Positions 26,933-34,903 of a DNA stretch of 64,000 nucleotides are shown here, in pieces. The translations under genes were made by a program, and so were the position numbers. Each line of letters begins with the position of its first letter. The stretch's first letter is position 1. A model generated the notes under the pieces. The model saw only the letters and a program-made list of their open reading frames with translations, ran no database searches and was not told the DNA's origin. Origin of the DNA: G963662905 sp963676415 (lineage in GTDB: Bacteria; Bacteroidota; Bacteroidia; Bacteroidales; WRLA01); the NCBI GenBank assembly GCA_963676415.1, contig OY781097.1, positions 3,038,001 to 3,102,000 of the forward strand. The letters are read 5' to 3'.

Positions 26933-27919
26933 TTAGTGAGTATTGGTGTCATTAAAATTTTCGGGTTTGCGACAATCCGGTTCGCTTTTCAGGATGATGT
27001 GTTGCGCAGTTTTGCTGAAATTTTCAGGTTCATTGCAGCGGAACAGTTCCCGGATTTCAGAAGCATCAGGGTACATAAAACGGAAATACTGCCAGTACTC
27101 TTTCATTTTATTGAGGAAATTGCTTTCCCGTTTTGCGCCTTCCTTCATGATGTGCATTAGGTCATTATGAAAATCAAGAAAACGTTGTTGTCGTGATTTT
27201 TGATTTTTTATGCCTTTGATCTCCTCGGCCAGAAAGGGATTTAGGAAAATTCCCCTGCCAATCATAAAATCCTTTATCTGAGGAAATTCGTTATGTAAGT
27301 CCTCTAAATAAGCTTTCTCAAAAATATCACCATTATACATAAGCGGCAAAGAGATTTGCGGGTAGAGCAAGCGGAATTTTTTCAGATTTACTGTGCCTCC
27401 GTAAAGTTGTTTGCCAATACGTGGATGCAGGATCAATCGTTTTATAGGGTAGTCATTGAATATGTCGATCAATTGATCCGCTTCGTCCGGATGGTGATAG
27501 CCAAGGCGGATTTTCAGCGAAATGCTGCTTGCGGTTTTTGGGATTACAAAATCCAGTATGCTTTTGATGCGCTCGGGATAGGGCAGGAGGCCGGAGCCAC
27601 GCTGCTTTCGGGCTACACGCCATACAGGGCATCCCAGGTTCCAGTTGCATTCCGTATAGCCCAAATCCAACAGTGCATCGGCCATCATCACAAATTCTTC
27701 TGCTTCATTGCCAATAATTTGCGGGATTACAGGGATGTTTTTGTTGTGCTCGGGCCATAGGTCTTTCAGGTGACTGTATTTTACTTTACGTCCTTTTACC
27801 AAAGTTACAAATGGACTGATCGCTGCGTCTAATCCCTCAAAATGCCGGCAAAAGGTGTTGCGGAATTTATGTTCCGTATAGCCCAACATGGGCGCCAGCC
27901 ATAGTTTGCGGCTGTCCAT
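26933..27919 (-). CDS. tRNA-dihydrouridine synthase
   Basis: 328 residues. An FMN-dependent TIM barrel with the Dus pattern: APMLGYTEHKFR at the N-terminus, the catalytic Cys in WNLGCPVWRVARK, the FMN-binding ISLKIRLGY, LILHPRIGKQLYGG and YNGDIF...FMIGRGIF. It reduces specific uridines in the tRNA D-loop. The family member (DusA, B or C type) is not certain. Its start shares one base with the stop of the upstream YigZ gene (TGATG), so the two are translationally coupled. Confidence 0.9.
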   Translation of the reverse strand: MDSRKLWLAPMLGYTEHKFRNTFCRHFEGLDAAISPFVTLVKGRKVKYSHLKDLWPEHNKNIPVIPQIIGNEAEEFVMMADALLDLGYTECNWNLGCPVWRVARKQRGSGLLPYPERIKSILDFVIPKTASSISLKIRLGYHHPDEADQLIDIFNDYPIKRLILHPRIGKQLYGGTVNLKKFRLLYPQISLPLMYNGDIFEKAYLEDLHNEFPQIKDFMIGRGIFLNPFLAEEIKGIKNQKSRQQRFLDFHNDLMHIMKEGAKRESNFLNKMKEYWQYFRFMYPDASEIRELFRCNEPENFSKTAQHIILKSEPDCRKPENFNDTNTH

Positions 27920-28536
27920 CAGAAAGTTTTCAGGAAATTTATGTCCACTCCGTAGATTTGCTCAAAGCGCGCGCGTGTCTTTTGGCTGTCGCTTTGGCGA
28001 ACCTGGAATTCGATGCGGCAGCTTTCAAGAAATTCCTGCTTGTTTTGTTGGATGTTTTCTTCTTTCATGATGCGCATAACATCATTCATCAGTGGATATC
28101 CATAGCAAACTTCATAAAGGTCCCAAATCTTTTTTTCAATGATTTCGGCATTTTCAATGGCTTCTTTTGCTGCGGTTCTGTATGCATTGATCAGTCCTGG
28201 GATACCCAGCTTGGTGCCGCCAAAATAGCGGATGACCACAATAAGGATATTAGTCAGGTCATAGCTAAGGAACTGTCCATGAATTGGTTTTCCGCTCGAT
28301 CCGGAAGGCTCACCATCATCATTGATGCGATAGAGCGATTTGTCCGGTTTTAAAATCCAGGAATATACATGATGGCGTGCGTCGTGGAATTTTTTGCGCA
28401 GGGTGTCCAGATGTCCTTTGATTTCTTCTTCCTCCAGCACCGGATAGGCAAACGCATAAAATTTGCTGCCTTTGTCTTTAAAAAATCCTTCAGAAGGACC
28501 GGCAATGGTTTTATAGGTATCAGCCTTTTCGTTCAT
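27919..28536 (-). CDS. YigZ/IMPACT-family protein
   Basis: 205 residues. The N-terminal Impact domain shows GPSEGFFKDKGSKFYAFAYPV, HDARHHVYSW, NDDGEPSGSSGKPI and VVIRYFGGTKLG, all diagnostic. A C-terminal DUF1949-like ferredoxin fold follows (about 135-205). The function is uncertain; homologues affect translation or stress control. The ATG at 28536 is preferred to those at 28542 and 28557 because a perfect -7 box lies at 28554-28547. Confidence 0.93.
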   Translation of the reverse strand: MNEKADTYKTIAGPSEGFFKDKGSKFYAFAYPVLEEEEIKGHLDTLRKKFHDARHHVYSWILKPDKSLYRINDDGEPSGSSGKPIHGQFLSYDLTNILIVVIRYFGGTKLGIPGLINAYRTAAKEAIENAEIIEKKIWDLYEVCYGYPLMNDVMRIMKEENIQQNKQEFLESCRIEFQVRQSDSQKTRARFEQIYGVDINFLKTF

Positions 28537-28546
28537 TTCCATCAGG

Positions 28547-28554
28547 CAAAAGTA
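28547..28554 (-). promoter_or_regulatory. -7 box of the yigZ-dus-trpF operon
   Basis: Minus strand TACTTTTG. It lies 11 bases upstream of the ATG at 28536, so the transcript is almost leaderless. No -33 match was found. Confidence 0.5.
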
Positions 28555-28614
28555 CAAAAATCAATTTTGGATATAAAAAGCTGCTTGTGGATCATTGAGG
28601 TATGCAGGCGGAAA

Positions 28615-29175
28615 TTATGGGTTTGTTTCATCCCAAAGCTCCACGGAAAGCGCACTGGCAATTTGCTGAGCCTGCCTGCTTGCAAGCTGGTAACTGGAAT
28701 TGTTGAATAAATGTATCCTGCTGCCGTCTTTCATGCATAGGTTCAGTTCAAAACGGATACGATAGTGCCCGCTTACAGGGTGATGGTAGGTGAGTAATTG
28801 AATGCCCAGGATGTCTGATGTGTCCCTGCTCGTCTGATCTCCAATTGAATAGCTTTTGTTCTGTAAATCAAAAAATATTTTTTTATGCTGCTTTTTATGT
28901 AGAAACCTCAATAACAAACTTAAAATCAAAAGAAAAACGATCAAGCCAAAATAGTTCTTAAAGCCAAAGTTGGCCAAGGCTCCGGCGGCATAAAGCGCCC
29001 CCAGAACAATTGTAAGGACAATCAGCGGAATAATTATAAAATGAAACCTGCCCGAAAGCTGACTTTCCAGACAGTTATTGCCACGTTTTTTGAGCTTGAC
29101 TTTTTGGCTGCTTATCCCTTTCGAAAGGGGACTGAGTGAGTTTAAGCCTTCTTTATCTCCTTGTGAAAATACCAT
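28615..29175 (-). CDS. Two-helix membrane protein, unknown function
   Basis: 186 residues. A soluble charged N-terminus of about 45 residues, then two adjacent membrane helices (about 46-68 and 74-91) and a cytoplasmic C-terminal domain with strands such as YRIRFELNLCMKDGSRIHLFN. The topology recalls small bacterial pleckstrin-homology-like membrane proteins, but I recognise no motif. Single gene with about 140 bases to its upstream neighbour. Confidence 0.6.
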   Translation of the reverse strand: MVFSQGDKEGLNSLSPLSKGISSQKVKLKKRGNNCLESQLSGRFHFIIIPLIVLTIVLGALYAAGALANFGFKNYFGLIVFLLILSLLLRFLHKKQHKKIFFDLQNKSYSIGDQTSRDTSDILGIQLLTYHHPVSGHYRIRFELNLCMKDGSRIHLFNNSSYQLASRQAQQIASALSVELWDETNP

Positions 29176-29317
29176 ATTTTGATTTGCCTTTAAATGTGTG
29201 TAAAATTTTTCATAGGGTTGTAACTACAAAGTTGTTATATATGGCAAAACTTTCAGGAATGCATCAAAACGCTTTGAAATTTTGTCCACGAACTGCTATA
29301 TTTCAAACGGGTTTTCA

Positions 29318-29527
29318 TTATTGATCTTTGTTGGAATTTTCCTTCTTGATTTTGCCTGATTTTTTGAACATGAAAATAATACTCATGATGAAGGCTATAG
29401 CGTAAATCGTCACTAAAGCCTGTTTCTCAAATTTCATGCTCTCAAAATCAAATTGCCTGTATATGGCCGAGCCAAGGATTACAGCAATAATGATAAAAAC
29501 GATACCGGGTTTAAATTGGTATTTCAT
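29318..29527 (-). CDS. Small two-pass membrane protein
   Basis: 69 residues: one helix at about 8-24, a short charged loop (RQFDFESMKFEKQ), a second helix at about 38-54, and a Lys-rich tail (KKSGKIKKENSNKDQ) predicted to be cytoplasmic. The hairpin topology and positive-inside tail argue that it is real. No family was recognised. It lies between the previous membrane protein and the B12 riboswitch region, with nothing to suggest a shared role. Confidence 0.6.
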   Translation of the reverse strand: MKYQFKPGIVFIIIAVILGSAIYRQFDFESMKFEKQALVTIYAIAFIMSIIFMFKKSGKIKKENSNKDQ

Positions 29528-29766
29528 ATTTCAGCTCGTTTATTATAGTGGTTGGAGGATCAATATTACGAATTTTTTGCGGATTGGGATAAATTGCATG
29601 AACGGGCGGTTCTTTTTCTGGTTGCATTTAGTGACTGGTCATTAAGCCTGATGGATGCGCTTTCATGAATTATTCTGGATTTAAAAGGGATTGGATATTT
29701 GAAGCCGGTAGATGGTCCTGCTCAAAATAAATCTCATTGATTCTCTCCATCAATAGAATTTATTCC

Positions 29767-29774
29767 TAATTTTG
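29767..29774 (+). promoter_or_regulatory. -7 box of the B12 operon
   Basis: TAATTTTG fits TAnnTTTG and would start transcription near 29781, exactly at the 5' edge of the riboswitch. No -33 TTTG at the normal distance. Confidence 0.55.
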
Positions 29775-29782
29775 CCGCCATT

Positions 29783-29960
29783 AGCGGTGTATGTGTTTTT
29801 TACACATTACTTAAAAGGGAATCCTGTGAAAATCAGGAACAGTACCCGCTGCTGTAAGCTCATTAAGTGTTTTGGTAACTCCTTTGCCACTGTCTTAGCA
29901 AGCAAATTTGCCCCGACGGGAAGGCCGCCAAATCCAGAGTAAGTCAGAAGACCTGCCGTT
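29783..29960 (+). promoter_or_regulatory. Cobalamin (adenosylcobalamin-type) riboswitch
   Basis: The hallmark core is present: AAAAGGGAATCCTGTGAAAA (29813 on), then TCAGGAACAGTACCCGCTGCTGTAA, matching the GGGAA / TCC / AC-G-CCCGC-ACTGTAA pattern. The terminal B12 box AGTCAGAAGACCTGCC lies at 29942-29957. The aptamer starts right after the predicted transcription start. The 127 bases to the ATG at 30087 contain no obvious terminator, so control may act on translation or through a long-range fold. It should switch off the downstream uptake locus when B12 is plentiful. Confidence 0.95.
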
Positions 29961-30086
29961 GATGTTTTTTATTCAAAGCTTTCGGGGACAAAAGCTCTTG
30001 GATTTATTCTTTTCCGAATTTATCCTGAACCAAATCCACGGAGTTTTGAGGTTAAACTGAAACTTTTAATCTTAAAACACAGAAGT

Positions 30087-31790
30087 ATGAAACGAATTTA
30101 CGCGAGGAGTAAATTTTGGCTACTATTGGCCGTACTCTTATGTGCCGGCACTTTGAGCGCACAAAACATGCTGAGCAAGCAGCTCATTATTGCAAATGGG
30201 GGCTATTTTGAGTCAGCGAATCCTACCGATTGGGTAAGTATGCAAACTTACAGCCCGGAATTAAAAACCACAAAAGTTTTTGATACCATTTACACACAGT
30301 CCGTTCAGGATGTGGTGATTAATGGCAGTAAGGCATGGGTTGCCGCAGAGGATTCCATCGTGCTCTATGACCTGAACACCTATCAGCGCCTCGCAGCAGT
30401 TGCTGATTCGGGCTTGAGCCAGCTTTACGTTTATAACGACCAACTGATTGTGAGCAAGCAGTATCCGCTTACACATGATTTTGTGCAGCTGCGCAATGCC
30501 AACGACTTGAGCTTGATTTATTCCGTTCAGGAAGTGAGCGGAGAAGCTGCAGGTATAGTGGTTTTAGATGATATGGCTTATGTTGCCGTAAATGGCGGCT
30601 GGATGGGGACCGAAGGTAAAATTGCTGTAATCGATTTGGTAAATCAGACCTATATCGAAGAAATTGGCCTGGGAGCCGATGCTGTCGGTATCGCAGAACT
30701 GATTGCCCATGAAGGTGTTATTTTTAGTGTAAACCATACGCCTTACGGAGGAACACAAGGTAGTATCAGTACCTTTATTCCTGATATGGGATCAACACTG
30801 ACAACTACTATTGAAGGTTCTGTAGGTAAAGGAATTGGTTTGAATGCCGATGGAGCAATGCTTTATATCGTATTGAACAATGGTGTTGCTTCTTTTGATA
30901 CCGAAAATCAACAAATAGCCAATGCTTCTATTGTTCCGGACCAGGGTTCTGCATCGTGGATCAGTATTGCTTCTGCGGATTATGACCTTTCTATGGATCA
31001 GTTTTATGTGAACATCACCGACTATGCCAGCTTTGGCCAGGGAAAAGTTTTCTCAGCTACAGGTGATAGCCTGAGCGCATATGAATTGGGAATTTCTCCG
31101 GAAGCAGCTGCAATTCAATATGTGGCTGATTTTACATTTGATGATATTGATTTCTTCGTTGGTGAAGGTGCCAATACAGCTATGCTGGTAGTAGATTTCC
31201 GCGACGGAACGGAAGAGCATACATATGCATGGGGCTACCGTTTTGATGGTGAGCCTACTGCAGAGCAAATGATTAATGATATTGCTGCTGCGGATGAAGC
31301 TTTGAGCGTAAATATCGATGGTGGCTTCCTGAATGATATCATTTATGACGAACATAGCGGATTAGCCGGTGATCCTGATTGGTGGAGCACATGGAGCGGG
31401 AGCAATATTGTGAATTTCCAAATGAATATGGGGATCAGCGAAGTACTTACCGATGGAGCATGGTTTGGCTGTAGCTACGGTTTTACACCGGCTCCTGCAA
31501 TGCCGACAGATCCGGTTGCTGCTCCTGATCTTACTGGTGTGGAAGAAGAAGCAATGGCATCAGCTGTTTATGCTTATCCAAACCCCGCAAAAGATCATTT
31601 GAGTATTGGTGGAATTGGTGCTGAAAAATGCCGTGTTTCGCTTTACGATATGGCCGGTCGAACTGTTTTAATCCTTGACGATATTATTGAGGGACAGAGC
31701 ATCCCATTGACTGAACTGCAAACCGGTGCATATATGATGCATGTTGAATCTGAGAAAGCTGTTTATCAGCAAAAAATTATAATTAAGTAA
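30087..31790 (+). CDS. T9SS-exported beta-propeller-like surface protein of the B12 locus
   Basis: 567 residues. The signal peptide ends GTLSAQN. Residues about 30-345 are YncE/DUF5074-like propeller repeats (VQDVVINGSKAWVAAEDS, GIVVLDDMAYVAVNGG). Residues about 349-480 form a separate domain starting FDDIDFFVGEGANTAML, with AWGYRFDG, DPDWWSTW and a late Trp/Tyr-rich part. I have seen such domains in exported proteins but cannot name this one. From about 495 a T9SS type A sorting domain follows (YAYPNPAKDHLSIGG, LYDMAGRTV, GAYMMHVES). First gene after the riboswitch, so probably a secreted or surface-attached B12-binding protein; that role is inferred from context. Confidence 0.8.
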   Translation: MKRIYARSKFWLLLAVLLCAGTLSAQNMLSKQLIIANGGYFESANPTDWVSMQTYSPELKTTKVFDTIYTQSVQDVVINGSKAWVAAEDSIVLYDLNTYQRLAAVADSGLSQLYVYNDQLIVSKQYPLTHDFVQLRNANDLSLIYSVQEVSGEAAGIVVLDDMAYVAVNGGWMGTEGKIAVIDLVNQTYIEEIGLGADAVGIAELIAHEGVIFSVNHTPYGGTQGSISTFIPDMGSTLTTTIEGSVGKGIGLNADGAMLYIVLNNGVASFDTENQQIANASIVPDQGSASWISIASADYDLSMDQFYVNITDYASFGQGKVFSATGDSLSAYELGISPEAAAIQYVADFTFDDIDFFVGEGANTAMLVVDFRDGTEEHTYAWGYRFDGEPTAEQMINDIAAADEALSVNIDGGFLNDIIYDEHSGLAGDPDWWSTWSGSNIVNFQMNMGISEVLTDGAWFGCSYGFTPAPAMPTDPVAAPDLTGVEEEAMASAVYAYPNPAKDHLSIGGIGAEKCRVSLYDMAGRTVLILDDIIEGQSIPLTELQTGAYMMHVESEKAVYQQKIIIK

Positions 31791-31809
31791 GTGTTTATTT
31801 TTGACTCAT

Positions 31810-31841
31810 GCCGGGTTGCTCGAAGGGGGCGCCCGGTTTCT
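31810..31841 (+). terminator. Weak intra-operon hairpin
   Basis: CCGGG and CCCGG arms with a long loop and a short interrupted T tract (TTTCTTGTT). It may terminate part of the transcripts after the first B12 gene. Its weakness suggests partial read-through. Confidence 0.4.
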
Positions 31842-31849
31842 TGTTAACT

Positions 31850-31990
31850 GAAAGTATGAAAGTTGGAAAGTATGAAAGTTAAAAGTTAAAAGTGCGAAAG
31901 TTGGAAGTTAAAAGCCCACTTTCCCACTTTCATACTTTCGCACTTTCATACTTTCGCACTTTCCACTTTCGTACTCTTCACTTTCGCACT
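31850..31990. repeat. Inverted array of short GAAAGT / ACTTTC units
   Basis: The left half (31850-31914) is a run of GAAAGT-type units spaced about 8-9 bases apart. The right half (31916-31990) is a run of the complement, units of the form (C/T)ACTTTC plus one variable base. The two halves can fold into one long imperfect hairpin of about 140 bases. It fills almost the whole gap between genes one and two of the B12 locus and stops 14 bases before the next ATG. It has no spacers like a CRISPR and no ORF. Confidence 0.85.
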
Positions 31991-32004
31991 AAAACCCTAA
32001 GCTT

Positions 32005-32982
32005 ATGAAGGATCTGCTTTTTTTAATCGTTTTTTTTGCTGCACCGGCATTTGTTTTTGCACAATATGCGCCACCGGCAGGGCAGGAGGGAAGCTCCGCT
32101 ATTCATATGGATGATGTGCGCTTTAAATCATGGGCAACAAGCTGTGCTGTGGAGAGAGCTTATCTCGATATAGAGCAAATGGAACTGGGTTTTGTGGATT
32201 TTGGTTCTGTCGATGAAGCAATAGGAAAGGCCGAAGGTAATGCAATGAATATTCTTAGTCTGGGCGATAAAGGCGTGGCTGTGCTTGGCTTTGAAAAGCC
32301 CATCCGAAATGGGGAAGGATATGATTTTGCCGTTTTCGAAAATTCATTCAGCGATGAATTCCTCGAACTGGCTTTTGTTGAGGTAAGCAGCGACGGTGAA
32401 AATTTCTTTCGTTTCCCAGCGGTATCTCTAACGCAAACTGAAGCCCAAATTGATGGCTTTGGCGTTTTGGATGCCACAAAGATCCATAACCTGGCTGGGA
32501 AATACCGTCAGGGATTTGGAACGCCTTTCGACTTGGAAGAGCTGAAAGATATAGAAGGACTGGATGTTAATGAAATTACCCACATACGCATTATTGATGT
32601 TTGCGGGGATATCAATGAAGATTTTGCGAGCCATGATTCCCAAGGTAATATCATCAACGATCCGTATCCTACACCATTCCCCAGTGGTGGATTCGATTTG
32701 GATGCAATTGGCGTTATTCACAATTCCGATGAAAATTCAATTGTTGAAGAGGATCAGGCTTTTAGTATTTATCCGCAACCAGTTACAAAAAATTTAATGA
32801 TTCACCTGTTTAATGAAAATCTGTTTGCTTCATTTAGCATTTTAGATTTATCTGGTTCCTGCATCCTGAAATCAGATTTTACCAAGGAAATCAATGTGGA
32901 GCATTTTTCTTCAGGAATTTATATCCTTCGCCTTGAAGACCGTGAAGGTAATATTATCAGTACAAAATTTTTAAAGCAATAA
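32005..32982 (+). CDS. T9SS-exported surface protein of the B12 locus
   Basis: 325 residues. The signal peptide ends FVFAQYAPP. Residues about 25-245 form one domain with DFAVFENSFSDEFLELAFVEV, SSDGENFFRFP, YRQGFGTPFDLEEL and GGFDLDAIGVI, a pattern found in various exported bacterial proteins and often beside B12-regulated genes; I know no settled name. A T9SS type A sorting domain closes it (FSIYPQPVTKNLMIHL, SGIYILRLE). Its stop shares a base with the ATG of the receptor gene (TAATG), so the two are coupled. A cobalamin-binding or capture role is likely by context only. Confidence 0.78.
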   Translation: MKDLLFLIVFFAAPAFVFAQYAPPAGQEGSSAIHMDDVRFKSWATSCAVERAYLDIEQMELGFVDFGSVDEAIGKAEGNAMNILSLGDKGVAVLGFEKPIRNGEGYDFAVFENSFSDEFLELAFVEVSSDGENFFRFPAVSLTQTEAQIDGFGVLDATKIHNLAGKYRQGFGTPFDLEELKDIEGLDVNEITHIRIIDVCGDINEDFASHDSQGNIINDPYPTPFPSGGFDLDAIGVIHNSDENSIVEEDQAFSIYPQPVTKNLMIHLFNENLFASFSILDLSGSCILKSDFTKEINVEHFSSGIYILRLEDREGNIISTKFLKQ

Positions 32983-34892
32983 TGAAATTAGTCCGCAATA
33001 AAGCCTTCTTGCTTTTGGCGTTCCTGATGCCTTTTTTGGTTCAGGCCCAGACGCAATTTATTGTGGATACTATTGATTTACAAAGTGTTGATATTTTCGC
33101 TACCACAAACGTTTTCGATGATGGAGGAATGAAAGAGGAAGAAATGGACTCATTGGTCATGGAGGTTTCTGTTCATGATAACCTGGCCACTTTATTGCAA
33201 AAACATACGCCAATTTATATAAAAAATTATGGCCCGGGCGCATTGGCAACATCTTCTTTCCGTGGCGCGGGAGCATCACATACACAGGTAGTATGGAATG
33301 GCTTGAACATAAATTCACCCATGTTGGGGCAGGTTGATTTCAGCCAGATGCCGGTTTTTATGTTCGATAAAGTGCGCGTACTTTATGGCGGCAGCAGCAT
33401 ACAGGATGGTTCCGGCGGATTGGGCGGCAGCCTGCGCATTGGTAATGAAGCGAACTGGTCTGATCTGAATTCTGTACGACTTTCAGCCAGCCTGGCCAGC
33501 TTTGATGCTAAGGAAATTATGGCAGGCATACATCTGGGAAATGAGAAATTTCTTTCCCAAACACGTGTATCGTGGATTGACTCAGAAAATGATTTCCGTT
33601 TTAAAAACAATGCCGAAAACACAGAAAACCCACCGGAAGAAATTCGTACCGATGCCGCCTGGAGCCGAAAAACACTCACGCAATCTTTTTATCTGAAAGC
33701 CCGGAATAATCAATTGCTCTCATGGCAAACATGGCTGCAAGGCGAAAACCGACTCCTTCCTCCCCCAATTACCGTAACTCCAATTCCTGAAAATGAAAAG
33801 CAGGAGCAGTTTTTTGTGCGCTCAGTGCTCTCCTACCAGCAAACGCATGCCAAAATCAGCTATAAGGCTTTCGTGGGTTATGTTTTTGATCAGCTGGATT
33901 ATCAAAATAAAACAGCCTACATTAATTCAGTGAACAAAGTGCATTCGTTCTACGGAGGCTTCAAATCGTCATACCATGCATCAAATAAACTTAAGCTTTC
34001 TGCAGCTTTCAACTCGGAACATCATCGTGTGTTAAGTAATAACTATGCAAAGGATCAGGAACGAACCCGTTTTTCTTTGCTCACACAAGCCGGATATCAT
34101 CCCTGGAAGGCGCTGGAAACTGCTTTGATGATCCGTTTTGATAAAGCTTCAGATGCCGATTTAAGCATGAATCCTGTATTTTCTTTGCGTTTTTTACCTT
34201 TACAAAAGCAAGATTTTGCACTGCGTTTTCAGCTGAGTGCCAATACACATCTGCCCAGCCTGAATGATTTGTACTGGCAGCCGGGCGGCAATCCCAATTT
34301 GAAAACTGAAAAAGCGCAAAGCATTGAAGTGGGTGTGGATGCCATCTTGCTCAATGATGGAGATTCAAAGCTGAAGCTCTCCTTAACGGCATATCACAGC
34401 GATATAGAAAATAAAATCCAGTGGCAGCCCGACAGCGTTTTTAGCTATTGGCGACCCCGGAATATTGCCAGTGTTGCATCCAATGGATTGGAAACCAGCC
34501 TGGATCTTAAATTGCGTATCGGGGATTTGTTTTTTAATGTCCGGCCTTCTTATGCTTTCACATCGGCTAAAGATGACAATGATAAACAACTTATTTATAC
34601 TCCGGAACAGAGCGCCCGGGCTTTTTTTAAGCTTGATTATGCTGCTTTTTCTGCCTTTTATATCTATGATTATTCAGGTTCGGCATATACGACCAGCGAT
34701 AACCTGCGCCGCATGTTGCCTTTTGGTTTGCATGATGCAGGTTTGAGCTATGGTTTTCAATGGAAAAGACATTCCTTCGGGCTGCATTTCCGCTGCAATA
34801 ATATTTTAGATAAATCCTATCAGGTGGTAGCCTGGAGGCCCATGCCCGGTAGGAATTTCCGCTTTAGCCTGAATGTTAAAATTAATTATTAA
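32982..34892 (+). CDS. btuB: TonB-dependent receptor, BtuB-like (cobalamin uptake)
   Basis: 636 residues, near the size of BtuB. The signal peptide ends FLVQAQTQF. The plug domain includes NLATLLQKHTPIYIKNYGPG, TSSFRGAGASHTQVVWNG and VRVLYGGSSIQDGSGGLGG. About 22 barrel strands follow, ending in an aromatic C-terminus (FRFSLNVKINY) that fits the barrel-assembly signal. It should import corrinoid across the outer membrane using TonB energy. The substrate rests on the upstream riboswitch and the BtuG-like gene that follows. The next gene begins 11 bases after its stop. Confidence 0.9.
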   Translation: MKLVRNKAFLLLAFLMPFLVQAQTQFIVDTIDLQSVDIFATTNVFDDGGMKEEEMDSLVMEVSVHDNLATLLQKHTPIYIKNYGPGALATSSFRGAGASHTQVVWNGLNINSPMLGQVDFSQMPVFMFDKVRVLYGGSSIQDGSGGLGGSLRIGNEANWSDLNSVRLSASLASFDAKEIMAGIHLGNEKFLSQTRVSWIDSENDFRFKNNAENTENPPEEIRTDAAWSRKTLTQSFYLKARNNQLLSWQTWLQGENRLLPPPITVTPIPENEKQEQFFVRSVLSYQQTHAKISYKAFVGYVFDQLDYQNKTAYINSVNKVHSFYGGFKSSYHASNKLKLSAAFNSEHHRVLSNNYAKDQERTRFSLLTQAGYHPWKALETALMIRFDKASDADLSMNPVFSLRFLPLQKQDFALRFQLSANTHLPSLNDLYWQPGGNPNLKTEKAQSIEVGVDAILLNDGDSKLKLSLTAYHSDIENKIQWQPDSVFSYWRPRNIASVASNGLETSLDLKLRIGDLFFNVRPSYAFTSAKDDNDKQLIYTPEQSARAFFKLDYAAFSAFYIYDYSGSAYTTSDNLRRMLPFGLHDAGLSYGFQWKRHSFGLHFRCNNILDKSYQVVAWRPMPGRNFRFSLNVKINY

Positions 34893-34903
34893 AATCGGTG
34901 ATT

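Noticed and set aside
31850..31990. Possible CRISPR array
   Set aside because: Units are only 8-9 bases, there are no unique spacers, and the repeat reverses direction in the middle.
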